In this document: piece after piece, positions 46,121 through 55,486 of the stretch
Numbering within the stretch: the stretch's first letter is position 1
How the letters are laid out: each line of letters starts with the position of its first letter
Source: UBA4744 sp963717135
GTDB lineage: Bacteria > Actinomycetota > Acidimicrobiia > Spongiisociales > UBA4744
Direction of reading: 5' to 3'
Assembly: GCA_963717135.1 (NCBI GenBank)
Contig: CAVQVN010000009.1
Location: 1,302,001 to 1,366,000 of the forward strand
DNA length: 64,000 nucleotides
Notes under the pieces: model-generated
The model's database searches: none
What the model was told of the DNA's origin: nothing
What the model saw: the letters and a program-made list of their open reading frames with translations, nothing else
Made by a program: the position numbers and the translations under genes

Positions 46121-46399
46121 ATGAGCATGACTCAACACACCACGAATCCGGCGGTCGAGGTCGGGGATACTGCTCCGCCAGCTTGCCGCCAGAGGCCCTA
46201 CCGCGCCCACAAGCCTGACTACGCCACACACCCCCATGGCGTAGCCCTCTTCACTGCAGGGGCTCGGTGGCCGGCGGCAAGAGCTCGTGGATCTCGCCAG
46301 CCAACTCTCGGTGCTTCGCGCTCAGCTCAGACACCTTCTCCAGGTCACCGGACAGCAGCGCCTGGCGGAGCAACTTGCCGACCTTCCGCTCCTTCTTGA
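46121..46399 (+). CDS. Doubtful small ORF, possible peroxiredoxin 5' remnant
   Basis: ATG 46121 has a good GAAGGGAG site. The N-terminus TTNPAVEVGDTAPP resembles the VxVGDxAPDF opening of AhpC/TSA peroxiredoxins, but the rest (CRQRPYRAHKPDYATHPHG) does not. It overlaps 46251-46436 on the other strand. Either a remnant or chance. Confidence 0.25.
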   Translation: MSMTQHTTNPAVEVGDTAPPACRQRPYRAHKPDYATHPHGVALFTAGARWPAARARGSRQPTLGASRSAQTPSPGHRTAAPGGATCRPSAPS

Positions 46400-46436
46400 T
46401 GAGTCGGACCAGAGTCTTGATGTCCTTCCGCTCCAT
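46251..46436 (-). CDS. Small helical hypothetical protein
   Basis: The protein has 61 residues: ERKDIKTLVRLIKKERKVGK, LLRQALLSGDLEKVSELSAK, HRELAGEIHELLPPATEPLQ. It is rich in Lys, Arg, Glu and Leu in heptad-like order, so probably a helical hairpin. ATG 46436 has a TAGGG site eight bases upstream. A GACTACGCCA/TGGCGTAGCC hairpin lies just past its stop. Family unknown. Confidence 0.5.
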   Translation of the reverse strand: MERKDIKTLVRLIKKERKVGKLLRQALLSGDLEKVSELSAKHRELAGEIHELLPPATEPLQ

Positions 46437-46500
46437 GACACAAACCCTACACTCCAGCAACGGGCGATCCACACGCTCAGTGGCCACTCGCCAGATCGGC

Positions 46501-46575
46501 GAACGCTCCTCGACGTGCCGTTCGGGTGCACTCTCAGAAATGCTCGTTCTTGTCCGATATCGGCCGATATGGGCG
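46501..46575 (+). repeat. Island repeat copy 1
   Basis: First of three diverged copies of a 75-base sequence, readable as SSTCRSGALSEMLVLVRY. Others lie at 47825-47900 and 50383-50460. It lies 234 bases upstream of a plus-strand lipoprotein gene. Confidence 0.5.
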
Positions 46576-46808
46576 GCCGGGGCTTGTTTGCCGGATGGGT
46601 TAGCCGAAGAGCTCGACCTCGATTGGCCGGTCGAGGTGGCGCAGTGTCGACGTATCTGCGATCTCAAGAGGACGCCCGCCGCCGAGACCGATATTGTGAG
46701 CGAGTGACACACCGGCCGTTCCCGGATTCGGGAACTCGGCACTCTCCTGAGTGGGTAGCATGCCGTGACGGTTGAGATGGCCTCAGCTCCGCCTTGAAGG
46801 GCAATACA

Positions 46809-47414
46809 ATGAATCTTCGTGCCTCCCCTGTCGGAATCGCTCTCGCCGTGGCGTTGCTCGCCGGGGCCTGTGGCAGCGACGTGGCAACCTCCTCCGGGCC
46901 GACATCAACAACCGAAGCCGAGCAGACTCCAGGGGCGGGCGACGACAATACGGGAGCCACCCCTTCCTCCGGGCCGACATCAACAACCGAAGCCGAGCAG
47001 ACTCCAGGGGCGGACGACGACAATACCGGAGCGACCCCAAACCTCCCGAGTGCCATCGCCCCCATCCTGGAGGACGCGCCAAGCCCCGCAGGCGGCACCG
47101 TGAAACGACTCGTGGTTCCTGGACCGCAAACCTCGGTGTTGGTTGTGTGTGACCAGGACGGGTTTCAGCCGTTCCTCTTCACTGACCAGGGCGATTGGGT
47201 GGGTTGTGAGTTCATCGCTGGGAGCGAAGCGGGTCCCGACTCTGGTCGCGCGGAACCCATCATGAGCGATGTCGACAGCCCCGCGGGTGGTACTGTCAAC
47301 CAGGTCACCATTCCAGGTCCGCAAGCATCGATACTGGTTACCTGTGGAGCCGATGGCTTCGTGCCGTTCCTTTTCAACGATCAGGGAACATGGGTGGGCT
47401 GCCAGACCGGATGA
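46809..47414 (+). CDS. Secreted lipoprotein with internal duplications
   Basis: The protein has 201 residues from ATG 46809. The signal peptide ends in a lipobox (ALLAGACGSD). Two head-to-tail copies of a 25-residue low-complexity unit follow (SSGPTSTTEAEQTPGAGDDN..., then nearly the same with GADDDN), matching a 75-base DNA duplication at about 46890-47040. Two copies of a 45-residue domain follow: SPAGGTVKRLVVPGPQTSVL...FLFTDQGDWVGC and SPAGGTVNQVTIPGPQASIL...FLFNDQGTWVGC, each with two Cys. Function unknown. Confidence 0.8.
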   Translation: MNLRASPVGIALAVALLAGACGSDVATSSGPTSTTEAEQTPGAGDDNTGATPSSGPTSTTEAEQTPGADDDNTGATPNLPSAIAPILEDAPSPAGGTVKRLVVPGPQTSVLVVCDQDGFQPFLFTDQGDWVGCEFIAGSEAGPDSGRAEPIMSDVDSPAGGTVNQVTIPGPQASILVTCGADGFVPFLFNDQGTWVGCQTG

Positions 47415-47824
47415 GAAGCCACGCTGGACGGTCGTGAGGGCTTTGGCGGTGACGAGGTGGGTGATGGCGGTCAGGGCACACGGGGCACATACAGCTCGAC
47501 CGTCTGCCAGGAATACGACGATGGCTCTCGCCGAGCACTCATCACTCGAGATGCTCCCGCCGATCGAGTACGAACTCCGACACGCCAACATCATCGCCCG
47601 AGATCAAGCAAGCTGACCGCGCGAAACCCAGGGCAGGCCACACGCCGCGGGAAACCAACGGCGATAACGCAAGTTCTTCCCCTCTCTCCCCGGACGCACA
47701 GATCACCAGTCCTCCCTCGCGATATCGCACACCACCAGCACTCTGGAACCGGCATGTTGTTGCACTCTGCCGGCGCAACGGGTGGCAAAGCGAGATCGCC
47801 ACGCTGAGTGCCGACCCGTCGACG
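47415..47824. other. Gap with possible IS3-type transposase tail
   Basis: No complete gene is seen. Near 47520-47616 one plus-strand frame reads HSSLEMLPPIEYELRHANII, similar to the C-terminal end of IS3-family transposases (HSSLGxLxPxEYExRH). It is followed at once by a stop. The rest looks non-coding. Confidence 0.35.
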
Positions 47825-47900
47825 GCCGAGCGCACGCCTACGTGCCGATATCGAGCACTCGGCGAGATGGGCGTTCTTGTTCGGGATCTGGTGATCGGCG
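47825..47900 (+). repeat. Island repeat copy 2
   Basis: Second copy of the 75-base repeat, readable as TPTCRYRALGEMGVLVRDLV. It lies 121 bases upstream of the lipoprotein gene at 48021. Confidence 0.5.
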
Positions 47901-48020
47901 CCGCGCCCGTAGGCGTCGGGAGATTGGGTGAGCGTCCGCCCTGAATTCGGGGCCGTCGGCCTTCGTGTAGACAGATCAAGCCGGTGTCCCGATCGGCCGA
48001 ACCCTTATCTTGTGATTCCC

Positions 48021-48494
48021 ATGCGAACCCCCACCAGCAGCCGGAAATGGCGAGCGGTGGTCCTTCTGCTTCTCACCGCCGCCCTCTTGGCGTCGTGTAG
48101 CAGCCGGAACTGCGGTCAACCCGATCTCGAAGATGCCATCTTCAACACACCCTGGTCCACCAACACCAAACCCGACCACATGTCCTGCTACGACGCAGGC
48201 TTGGGCAGAATCGAGTTCGACATCACCTTCGAAGATGATCCGGACGCCACCCAACGCGCCCAGCGGCTCGAACAAGCTGCCCAACAAGCCGGGATGACAA
48301 CCTCCCCCACCGGTCCCCTGGGAAGCTTCGATGGCCTGTCCGGAAGCGACGTCACCCTCATGGTGGCAGTTGGCCGAGACGGTGACTGGGTGGTCACTGT
48401 CCTCATCTACCGAGGGTTCGGTGAGGAATCAGGGATCCATCCGATCAGCCCCGAACTCAAAGCCCTCCTCGACGCAGTGGCCGCTGCCAACTGA
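48021..48494 (+). CDS. Small lipoprotein, hypothetical
   Basis: The protein has 157 residues from ATG 48021. It opens RTPTSSRKWRAVVLLLLTAA, then LLASCSSRNC with a lipobox. The mature part has DLEDAIFNTPWSTNTKPDHM, ATQRAQRLEQAAQQAGMTTS and SDVTLMVAVGRDGDWVVTVL. No known family recognised. An upstream opening to 47928 lacks a start with a ribosome site. Confidence 0.75.
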   Translation: MRTPTSSRKWRAVVLLLLTAALLASCSSRNCGQPDLEDAIFNTPWSTNTKPDHMSCYDAGLGRIEFDITFEDDPDATQRAQRLEQAAQQAGMTTSPTGPLGSFDGLSGSDVTLMVAVGRDGDWVVTVLIYRGFGEESGIHPISPELKALLDAVAAAN

Positions 48495-48678
48495 CCTCGG
48501 CAGCTTCCCCTGGCGGGCGAGCTGCCGCGGCACGCGGCTCAACCAAGCAGGCCGTGAGCCACTCACGAGTTCATTCCGAGTGCCGCGGCAGCGGGACCTC
48601 CACCGCGACCCGCGTCGCCCCCGAGCCTGAACCGGTAGCGCTGGAAGCGCCGATCGGGGATGGGTGTTTGAAGGTGCG

Positions 48679-49029
48679 TTATGGCGCGATATCAGGGTGA
48701 TCTGGGTGGCTGGGTTCTGCTCTTGAGGTCAATGAAGCAACGTGTCGAGTATGAGCAGGACGCTCCCAGTCGTCGTAGAGCACCAGTGCAGCGAACGCTG
48801 ACCATCCAGCAGCTCGAACACTCCGACCATCATGTGGGCGCCCCGACGCTCGCAGGTGAGCAACAGCACCGATAGCCGATACAACGATTCCACCGATCAA
48901 CAAGACCAAAGCTACGCGGACCAGACCGGTCAGAGGGCGGTCGACGAGCACCGCAACGATGGCCACCAGCACAAACAATGTGGACGCCAACCCGACCATC
49001 CCCAGTGGTGTCCGGTAGTCACGAACCAC
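48679..49029 (-). CDS. Small two-helix membrane protein
   Basis: The protein has 116 residues from GTG 49029, which overlaps the Clp_N stop by 11 bases, so coupled translation is likely. It has two hydrophobic helices (LASTLFVLVAIVAVLVDRPL and VALVLLIGGIVVSAIGAVAH). No family recognised. An upstream GTG-less opening to 49116 would run through the Clp_N gene. Confidence 0.5.
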   Translation of the reverse strand: MVRDYRTPLGMVGLASTLFVLVAIVAVLVDRPLTGLVRVALVLLIGGIVVSAIGAVAHLRASGRPHDGRSVRAAGWSAFAALVLYDDWERPAHTRHVASLTSRAEPSHPDHPDIAP

Positions 49030-49585
49030 CGCCTCGAACCCCGAGAGCCGCGTGCAGCCGACCTGTGGTTGGCGATTGCAGAGCGACCCTCTCCTCCGCC
49101 GGCCACCCCTCCTCAAGCCAACTTTCCGGTTCGGATCGCTCGGCGGTGGTAGACCCGCCAGTCAGTTCAATGACCGTCTGGCGGAGCTGCGCCGGGTTGA
49201 CACCCAGGTTGGCGAGAACATGAGCCGCCACTCCGTCTCCCTCCCGGATCACACCCAACAGGATGTGTTCGGTCCCGATGTGGTTGTCACCCAGCTGCAG
49301 CGACTCGCGCAAGCTCAGTTTGAGGGCCTTCTTCGCGCGGGGAGTGAAGGGAATGTGCCCGGCAGGTGGCTGCTCGCCCTGACCGATGATGTCGACAACC
49401 TGGGTGCGAACCGAATCGAGGCCGACGCCGAGCGATTCGAGGGCCTGGGCGGCGATCCCCTCGCGTTCGTGAATCAAACCCAACAGCATGTGTTCGGTCC
49501 CGATGTAGTCGTGGTTGAGAAGGCGAGCTTCTTCCTGGGCGAGAACCACAACCCGGCGGGCACGATCAGTGAACCGCTCAAACAC
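49019..49585 (-). CDS. Stand-alone Clp_N (ClpC N-domain) protein
   Basis: The protein has 188 residues and two Clp repeat units: FERFTDRARRVVVLAQEEAR, LLNHDYIGTEHMLLGLIHER, and FTPRAKKALKLSLRESLQLG, DNHIGTEHILLGVIREGDGV. No AAA+ module follows. GTG 49585 has GGAGGG five bases upstream. The Clp_N domain binds adaptors and substrates; a stand-alone copy could act as an adaptor or decoy. It may instead be a truncated clpC, but the ordered end and coupled downstream gene argue for a real short gene. Confidence 0.85.
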   Translation of the reverse strand: MFERFTDRARRVVVLAQEEARLLNHDYIGTEHMLLGLIHEREGIAAQALESLGVGLDSVRTQVVDIIGQGEQPPAGHIPFTPRAKKALKLSLRESLQLGDNHIGTEHILLGVIREGDGVAAHVLANLGVNPAQLRQTVIELTGGSTTAERSEPESWLEEGWPAEERVALQSPTTGRLHAALGVRGGGS

Positions 49586-49665
49586 AATCCCTCCACGACC
49601 AGCTTGAGGGGAACACTATTCGCTCGAGCGAATCCCGACCTCCATAACCGAGCGCCTACCTGCCG

Positions 49666-50241
49666 CTACCGAGAACAGAGCGAAATGCTCGTCAGCGGCG
49701 TAGCGGATCCAGGTGAGTGGCGGAGCATCGGACACTCGGATCCGATCTTGCTCTGTCCGTCAGGAATGTCGCCCAGGTCGACCACGAGAACAGGGACGCC
49801 CGGGCCTTCAATCACGAACGCATCCACGGTGGGGTCGGCAGCCAGGATGCACGCCACCGTTGCGTCTAGGGCTGCCCGATACTCGGCTGCGGTGTACTGC
49901 TGTTGGTTCCACGGTTCGTACCTCACGTCCATCACGACGTCTCGTTTCCCGTCGATGACCTGACGGGCGCCGAGCGGTTCGGAGAGTTCGACCTGCCAGG
50001 AGTCGGCGCAATCGTCTCCTGCGAAACGGATCGGGAACCTCCGGTCGGTGACGGTGATCGTTACCGCCTCAGCGCCCTCGTCGACCGCAACGCTGTAGGT
50101 CCCGTGGCAACTGTTCAGGCCGAGTCCGAGACTGGTGCCGTCTGCTGACGCTCCCACCTCGTTGATCTCAACCCGTGAGCACGCCGAGAACACCAAGACC
50201 AGAAGAACCACGACCAGAAGTCTCACGACCCGGGCCTTCAT
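49666..50241 (-). CDS. Lipoprotein, hypothetical
   Basis: The protein has 191 residues from ATG 50241: KARVVRLLVVVLLVLVFSAC, a signal peptide with a lipobox. The mature part reads GTSLGLGLNSCHGTYSVAVD, EGAEAVTITVTDRRFPIRFA and DVRYEPWNQQQYTAAEYRAA. ATG 50268 with GGAGA upstream is an alternative that adds nine residues. No family recognised. Confidence 0.65.
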   Translation of the reverse strand: MKARVVRLLVVVLLVLVFSACSRVEINEVGASADGTSLGLGLNSCHGTYSVAVDEGAEAVTITVTDRRFPIRFAGDDCADSWQVELSEPLGARQVIDGKRDVVMDVRYEPWNQQQYTAAEYRAALDATVACILAADPTVDAFVIEGPGVPVLVVDLGDIPDGQSKIGSECPMLRHSPGSATPLTSISLCSR

Positions 50242-50382
50242 GTCTTGTAGACGAAACACGTGCCCCATAGGTTCCCATCTCCGGCGAACCATCCGAGATC
50301 CGGCAGATATCTGCGACCCCCGGTTCACATGCCGCGAAGCGTTGGGTCAGGTGGCGTCACGTGCGGTGGTCGACCAGCGTTT

Positions 50383-50460
50383 GGAGAACCGCTCGTCGAT
50401 GTGCCGATCCAGGACGCTGGAAGAAGCGCTCGTTCTCGTCCTCGATTTGGTGATCGGCGT
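50383..50460 (+). repeat. Island repeat copy 3
   Basis: Third copy of the 75-base repeat, readable as RSSMCRSRTLEEALVLVLDL. It lies about 55 bases upstream of the gene at 50514. Confidence 0.5.
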
Positions 50461-50513
50461 GCTCAGCCAGGGGTCCGACGACGAGTAAACGATCGTCGGC
50501 CTACGATCGGAGT

Positions 50514-50749
50514 CGTGGACATCGAAGGCTCGCTGGCAGAGATCGTCGTCGCCGCGTCACGCTGGATCTCGGACGCTGGTGAAGTCCTGGCTATCGCCAG
50601 ATACTCCCGAGCCGCCGGGGCGCGGGGCTACCCTCCTTTTCGACGATTCCGAGGCGTTTGCGGTTTGGGCAAACTCGCTACCCGCCGACACCAATCTTCT
50701 CATCCTGAAGGACTTCCAGCTCGACGCCGCGGCGCGGCGTCAGACGTGA
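50514..50749 (+). pseudogene. Small hypothetical protein, one frameshift
   Basis: GTG 50514 starts DIEGSLAEIVVAASRWISDA, then GEVLAIARYSRAAGARG. Near 50625 the frame changes to LFDDSEAFAVWANSLPADTN, then LLILKDFQLDAAARRQT, ending at TGA 50749. The total length is not a multiple of three, which fits one indel. The stop overlaps the next gene's GTG (GTGA). No known family. Confidence 0.5.
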
Positions 50750-51003
50750 GGCACCGGATCCCCAACGAAACGGATGTCGAGTGGCTGATGATTGTTGAAG
50801 GTGGTGGCTACCAAGGAAGAATCGAGTCATGGGAGTGTTCGGGCACCTCGGAGGTTCTTCTTCGGCTCGAGGATTACGACCGTGAGCAGGTGGCAATCGG
50901 TCGCATGCCCGCATGGAACCCCGCAGTCGATCCTCATGCTCCCGACACGTTGTCTGCCATCGTGCCGAGAGCAGACGGCACCACACAGCGAGGCGTCTAC
51001 TAG
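50746..51003 (+). CDS. Small hypothetical protein
   Basis: The protein has 85 residues from GTG 50746, coupled to the previous gene by GTGA. It reads RHRIPNETDVEWLMIVEGGG, YQGRIESWECSGTSEVLLRL and EDYDREQVAIGRMPAWNPAV. No signal peptide, no membrane segment, no family recognised. Between its end and 51236 I see no clear gene. Confidence 0.5.
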   Translation: MRHRIPNETDVEWLMIVEGGGYQGRIESWECSGTSEVLLRLEDYDREQVAIGRMPAWNPAVDPHAPDTLSAIVPRADGTTQRGVY

Positions 51004-51236
51004 AGCGATCCTGGAAGTGCCGATCTGTTGCGGTATCAGATATGGGCGAGTCCGCTCAGGGATCGGGCGATCGGCGTGGGCCACGGGAGGGTGGAAGGCA
51101 TGGCGTGTCCGTTGGGGTGGATGGTTGCCAGTCCGTTCGATTCGGAAGGGGCGCTCGTCGGTTTGCCCAAGGGTCGCCTCGACTACTCGGCTTTCGTGTC
51201 GGACATTGTCCGAAAACTGACCGGTAGCATCCCACC

Positions 51237-51905
51237 ATGGCGACCTACCACCCTGAGCTGACCAAGGCACGGTTCTATCCGCCATCCCTCGGCCTTCCCC
51301 GAACGCTGCCCTTGTTCCCGCGCCATTGAGGGGTTTCAGAAGCGCTTCATCAGTCCAAAGGCACGCCAGGTGTCGGTCAGCGAAACTGCCGATGTCTACT
51401 TCGTCGGTGCGCCGTCAGGACGTAAGCCCGCCCCGGCGCTGCTGTGGATGCACGGCGGCGGCATGGTGGTCGGGACCGCGGTCTCGGAGTTCTCCTTGAC
51501 CCAGAAGCGGTACAGCCCCCACATGGATGTGGCGATGGCCTTCGTCGAATATCGCCTTGCCCCCAAGCACCCGTTCCCGGCAGCGATGGACGACTGCGCC
51601 GCAGCACTGGCGTGGTTGGCCGATCAACCCGATGTCGACCCCAGCCGCATCGCCATCGGTGGCGGGAGCGCAGGTGGCGGCCTGGCAGCGGGACTGGCTC
51701 TTCGAGCTCGAGATGAGATGGACGTCAAACCAGTCTTCCAAATGCTGATCTACCCGATGATCGACGACCGCACCGCCCAGCGAACAGACCTCGACGACAT
51801 GCCGGTCAAGCTGTGGAACCAGACCTGCAACCGCTTCGGCTGGTCCTCATACCTGGCTGGTGCCACGGGTGACGACGTGCACCCACACGCTGCACCATCC
51901 ACGCG
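51237..51905 (+). pseudogene. HSL-family alpha/beta hydrolase (esterase), truncated and frameshifted
   Basis: ATG 51237 starts ATYHPELTKARFYPPSLGLP, and a frame change near 51325 leads into KARQVSVSETADVYFVGAPS. The HSL motif LLWMHGGGMVVGTAVSEF, VEYRLAPKHPFPAAMDDC, and the nucleophile GGGSAGGGLAAGLA are intact. Homology stops near 51905 in DVHPHAAPSTRE, before the Asp and His of the triad. The sequence then becomes the complement of the relaxase 3' end, so the gene has lost its last third. Confidence 0.75.
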
Positions 51906-51921
51906 GGAACTGTGGTTGTGG

Positions 51922-54726
51922 TTAGCGGCCGACGGCGAGGTCGAGGCCGGGTGTCTGCCGTTCGGTCTCGTCTCGTTGGGTTTGGCGTTTGGCGATCTGC
52001 CAGGCGACCCGAGCGGCGACATCACTGCTGGGTGGGGGCGGACCCAACGGATCGACGTCGTCGGTGGGTGCCGGTCCGGCATGGTCGATAGCGGCGATCT
52101 GGGCCGAACCGCGGTTGAGCGTAGCGGTGAGGCGATCGAGGGCATCGTGGCGACCCTGGTGGGTGAGGTGGGTGCACTGCTCATCAGCGGGTTCGGGGTT
52201 GGTGAGGTAGAGGGTGTTGGCTTGCCGGACCGCGGCTCATCGCCACGTAGGCCCATTCCCGGTCGGTGGTCCCGTCGACGATCACGAAGGTGCGGTCGGT
52301 GGTGACCCCTTGGGCTTTGTGCCCGGTGAGGGCGTAGCCGTAGTCGACGTGCCCCTGGTCGAGATACCAGACAGGCAGGTCTCGGGTTTCGGGGTCACGG
52401 TCGAGCCGCACGGTGACAGCGTGCCGTGGTCTGGGTCGACGGAGACGACGGTGGCGAGGTCGCCGTTGAGCACCCCGAGCCGGGTCTGGTTTTGGCGGCA
52501 CAGGATCCGGTCCCCCGCCTGGAAGACCCGGTCCGCTGTTTCGAGGGCGGGTCCGTGGAGCCGGTTGGATGCGGTCGAGGTGGGTGCGGGCTTGTTGGTT
52601 GAGTTCGGTGACGGTGGTGTTGTTGTGGGCGATGAGCAGCCCCGAGGTGAGGTCACCGGTGGCGGTGACATGGCGATACCAGTCCTGGACGGCCCGTCCG
52701 ATGGTGTCGTCTCGGTTCTGTCCGACGTTCACCCTGCCCCGCTGGCGGTAGGCCTCGATCGCTTGGTCGACGGATCCGTGGCGGAGTTGGGTGAGGGCGT
52801 TGCGTTCCCATGGGTGTTGCTGGCGGATGTTGTCGGTCAGCTCAACGGTGGGGAGCCGGTGTGGCGAGAGCCCGGAACAGGCCACCGGCGTCGATTTCGG
52901 GTAGCTGACGGTCGTCACCGATCAGGATCAGCTTCCCTTCGGCCCGTTCGACGAGGTCGGTGATGGCGGCGAGTTGGCGGGTACCGACCATCCCAGCCTC
53001 ATCGACCACCACGATCGCTCTGTGGGGAAGACCGCGGTCTTTGGATTCGCCGATCAGTCGGGTGAGGGTGGTGGAGGGGATCCCGGTGGCTGTCTCAAGG
53101 CCGGCGGCGGTGCGGCCGGCCAGCGCCCCACCCAGGATCGGGGTGCCGGTGATGGTGGCGAGCTGGCCGATCACTTCCATCACGGCGGTTTTGCCGGTCC
53201 CGGCTGGGCCGATCCCGATGTCGATGGTGTTGGTGGAGGTGGCGAACCGGCGGACCATCTCCCGCTGCCCGTCGGTCAGCTCGGGGTGGCGTCGCAGCCT
53301 GGCTTCGACCAGACGGTCGGGTGCGGCCCATCGACCGGCACCGATACCAGCCCTGGCTTGTTCGATGATCCGCTGCTCGGTAACCAACAGCTCGACCGTT
53401 GTGTACTGTCCGGTGCACGCGTGCCGGGGAACAGGCTGCCGTCCCGGCGACGCATCAGCGAGCCGGCCGCTTCTGCTTCGGTCAGCTCATCAAGCCGGTC
53501 ACGGGCAGCATCGAGGGGACCGTCGAGTTCGTCGACCTGTTCGGTGTTGGGGTGGGAAGAAGCGAGATGACCTCCCGGCTGCGCAGGAATGTTTCGGCGA
53601 GGTGTTCGATTTGGGTGCGGGTGCCGCCGTCGGGGAGGGCGCCGGCGATCTCTTTGATCACCTCGGCCCGTCCGAAGGTGGAGGCCCGTTCGGTGAGCCC
53701 ATCGGCCGACGCCAACCGTTCGAACAGTCCGTCGAGTCGACCGGGGCGACTTCCCGGCTGCTACCCATGAGTTGGGTGAGCCGGTCGGGGGTGAGACCCA
53801 CCTGGGCGGCCCGTTGCTTCCATTCGAGCTTCGAGTTCGGCGAGGGGATGATCCTGCTTCGGGGCCGGGTGGCCAACACTGCGACCTGCCGGGCTGCCGC
53901 CGTGTCGGGGAGCCCTTGGTCTTGGCGCCAGGTTTCGAGCTGGTGCCGCCGTCGGGAGAACGCTTCGATCTGCGGGCGGGTGAAACCTTCGATGTCGGCC
54001 ATCCCGTTGCGGACCGGCTGCCACCGAACCCCCAACCGCTCCGTCAACTCCTTCCGCAGCACCGCTTCGTGGAGGTACCCGGCGGCCAGCTGATACCGAT
54101 ACAACAACCTCCCGTCCACGGTCCGCCACACCCCATCTGTGCCTTTGACTTTGTTGGCGACCACCACATGGGTGTGGAGTTGGGGGTCATCGGCCCGGGA
54201 AGTGAACTCGGTGAACGACGCCGCCACATACCCCGACGTTGGGATCGGCCAGGTCACCACCCGAAACCTCGGAGTCCCGTCCTCGTTGAGGACCGGGTCA
54301 CCGTTCTCGTCGAGCACCGGGGTCTTGGAGGCGCCCCGGGTTGAGGACGCGACCGACTCCAAATACCCCAACGCCGAGGAGGTGGCCTCCTCGAACGCCT
54401 CCAACACCTCCCGGCGGGTCTCGTCGTCGCCGAGGGCCCACAGCAGTGACACCGACTTGTCCGCTGAGAAGGTCACATCCCACGCCGCTACCCCATCGCT
54501 GACGCAAGCTCCGACCCAGCCGTTCACCGGTGGCGGGGTGCTGACCGTCGAACAGGCGCACCAACCCCTCAGCGGTCACGGTGCCTTCTAGGCCCAGCTC
54601 GGTGGCGCCGCTGCCGCGCCACTTCCCGGTGGCGGTACCACCCCGCAGGTAGTAGTCCTCCCCCGGTGAGATCTCCCCCAGCTTCCGCAGGTAATAGTCC
54701 TTGGCGGCCTTGGCCAAACTCAACAC
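51922..54726 (-). pseudogene. TrwC/TraI-type relaxase-helicase, frameshifted
   Basis: GTG 54726 opens LSLAKAAKDYYLRKLGEISP with paired Tyr residues of a TrwC relaxase. Then WDVTFSADKSVSLLWALGDD follows, and HTHVVVANKVKG contains the metal-binding His pair. A frame slip leads to an AAA/RecD-like helicase with Walker A GIGPAGTGKTAVME, Walker B IVVVDEAGMVGTRQ, GLFRALATPAPHR and a C-terminal YGYALTGHKAQGVTTDRTFV. The frame ends at TAA 51922. At least four frame changes are needed (near 54.5, 53.7, 53.4, 52.9 and 52.2 kb). The protein would nick oriT to mobilize the element, but as read it is not functional. Confidence 0.8.
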
Positions 54727-55280
54727 CAGCCACCCCCCGAGCGGTAAACCGGTACACCAAAAGCAACTCGTTGCAGATGCGTGTGTGGTTGGAGGCGATC
54801 GGTCGAAAGGGCGCGCACCTGGGTGGAGGTGGCATGGCTGATCCGATCGGGGTCTCGATGGATCTTGGCTGTTATGGCTTTTGAGGAGCCGAGATGGTGG
54901 TCGGTGTTTGCTTCGAACGGTTCGTGATCCGAGTCCGGCATCGTCGCCGGGCGCGTCTCGGAGAAGGAGATCCCAGGGCCCGACCCAACGAAGGCCAGGC
55001 CTGCGATGCGGTTCCGATCTTCGCTGCGGTCGACGCTGCCAACAGGTTCCATGTCGGCTACTAGACACGACCACCCTCTCAGCAGAGTGTCAGTAGCCCT
55101 GTCAGGAACCCTCCAACCTGATCGCCGACGATCTCATAGATGACCCGTTTTGCACCGATCTCGAATATCTCCAAAAAGGCACTCTGAGCAGGGGAAACAA
55201 CCGAAATAGAATCCGAATGAAAGGGCTGCTGACACTCAAATAACATCGAAATAACAGGGTCCCACCACCAAAGTTGGGGA
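54727..55280. other. Region between relaxase and excisionase-like gene
   Basis: About 550 bases without a convincing gene. A candidate place for oriT and the control region of the element, since it lies directly upstream of both the relaxase and the HTH gene. No clear inverted repeat was identified by eye. Confidence 0.35.
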
Positions 55281-55472
55281 ATGAACAACCTCGAACCGCT
55301 GCTCTCAGCCCAACAACTCGCCGACTACCTCGAAGTACCCCTTACAACCATCTACGCCTGGCGCCACCGCGGAGAAGGACCCCCCGGCTTCCGGGTGGGA
55401 AGGCATATTCGCTACCGGCGGACCGACGTCGAGCTTTGGATCAGAGGCCGAATCAGCGAACGCACTGGCTGA
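55281..55472 (+). CDS. Excisionase/AlpA-like HTH protein
   Basis: The protein has 63 residues and is a single MerR-type winged HTH: LLSAQQLADYLEVPLTTIYA, WRHRGEGPPGFRVGRHIRYR, RTDVELWIRGR. This is the helix-turn-helix (HTH_17) family of excisionases and directionality factors. It converges on the integrase with a 14-base gap. Confidence 0.85.
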   Translation: MNNLEPLLSAQQLADYLEVPLTTIYAWRHRGEGPPGFRVGRHIRYRRTDVELWIRGRISERTG

Positions 55473-55486
55473 CCCTGCAGCATTCC

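Noticed and set aside
46501..50460. Integron cassette array with the repeats as attC sites
   Set aside because: The repeats show no GTTRRRY/RYYYAAC core sites and no integron-type integrase is present.
51028..51261. Small plus-strand ORF (LDYSAFVSDIVRKLTGS)
   Set aside because: No ribosome site, no family, and it runs into the esterase start; chance open frame is as likely.
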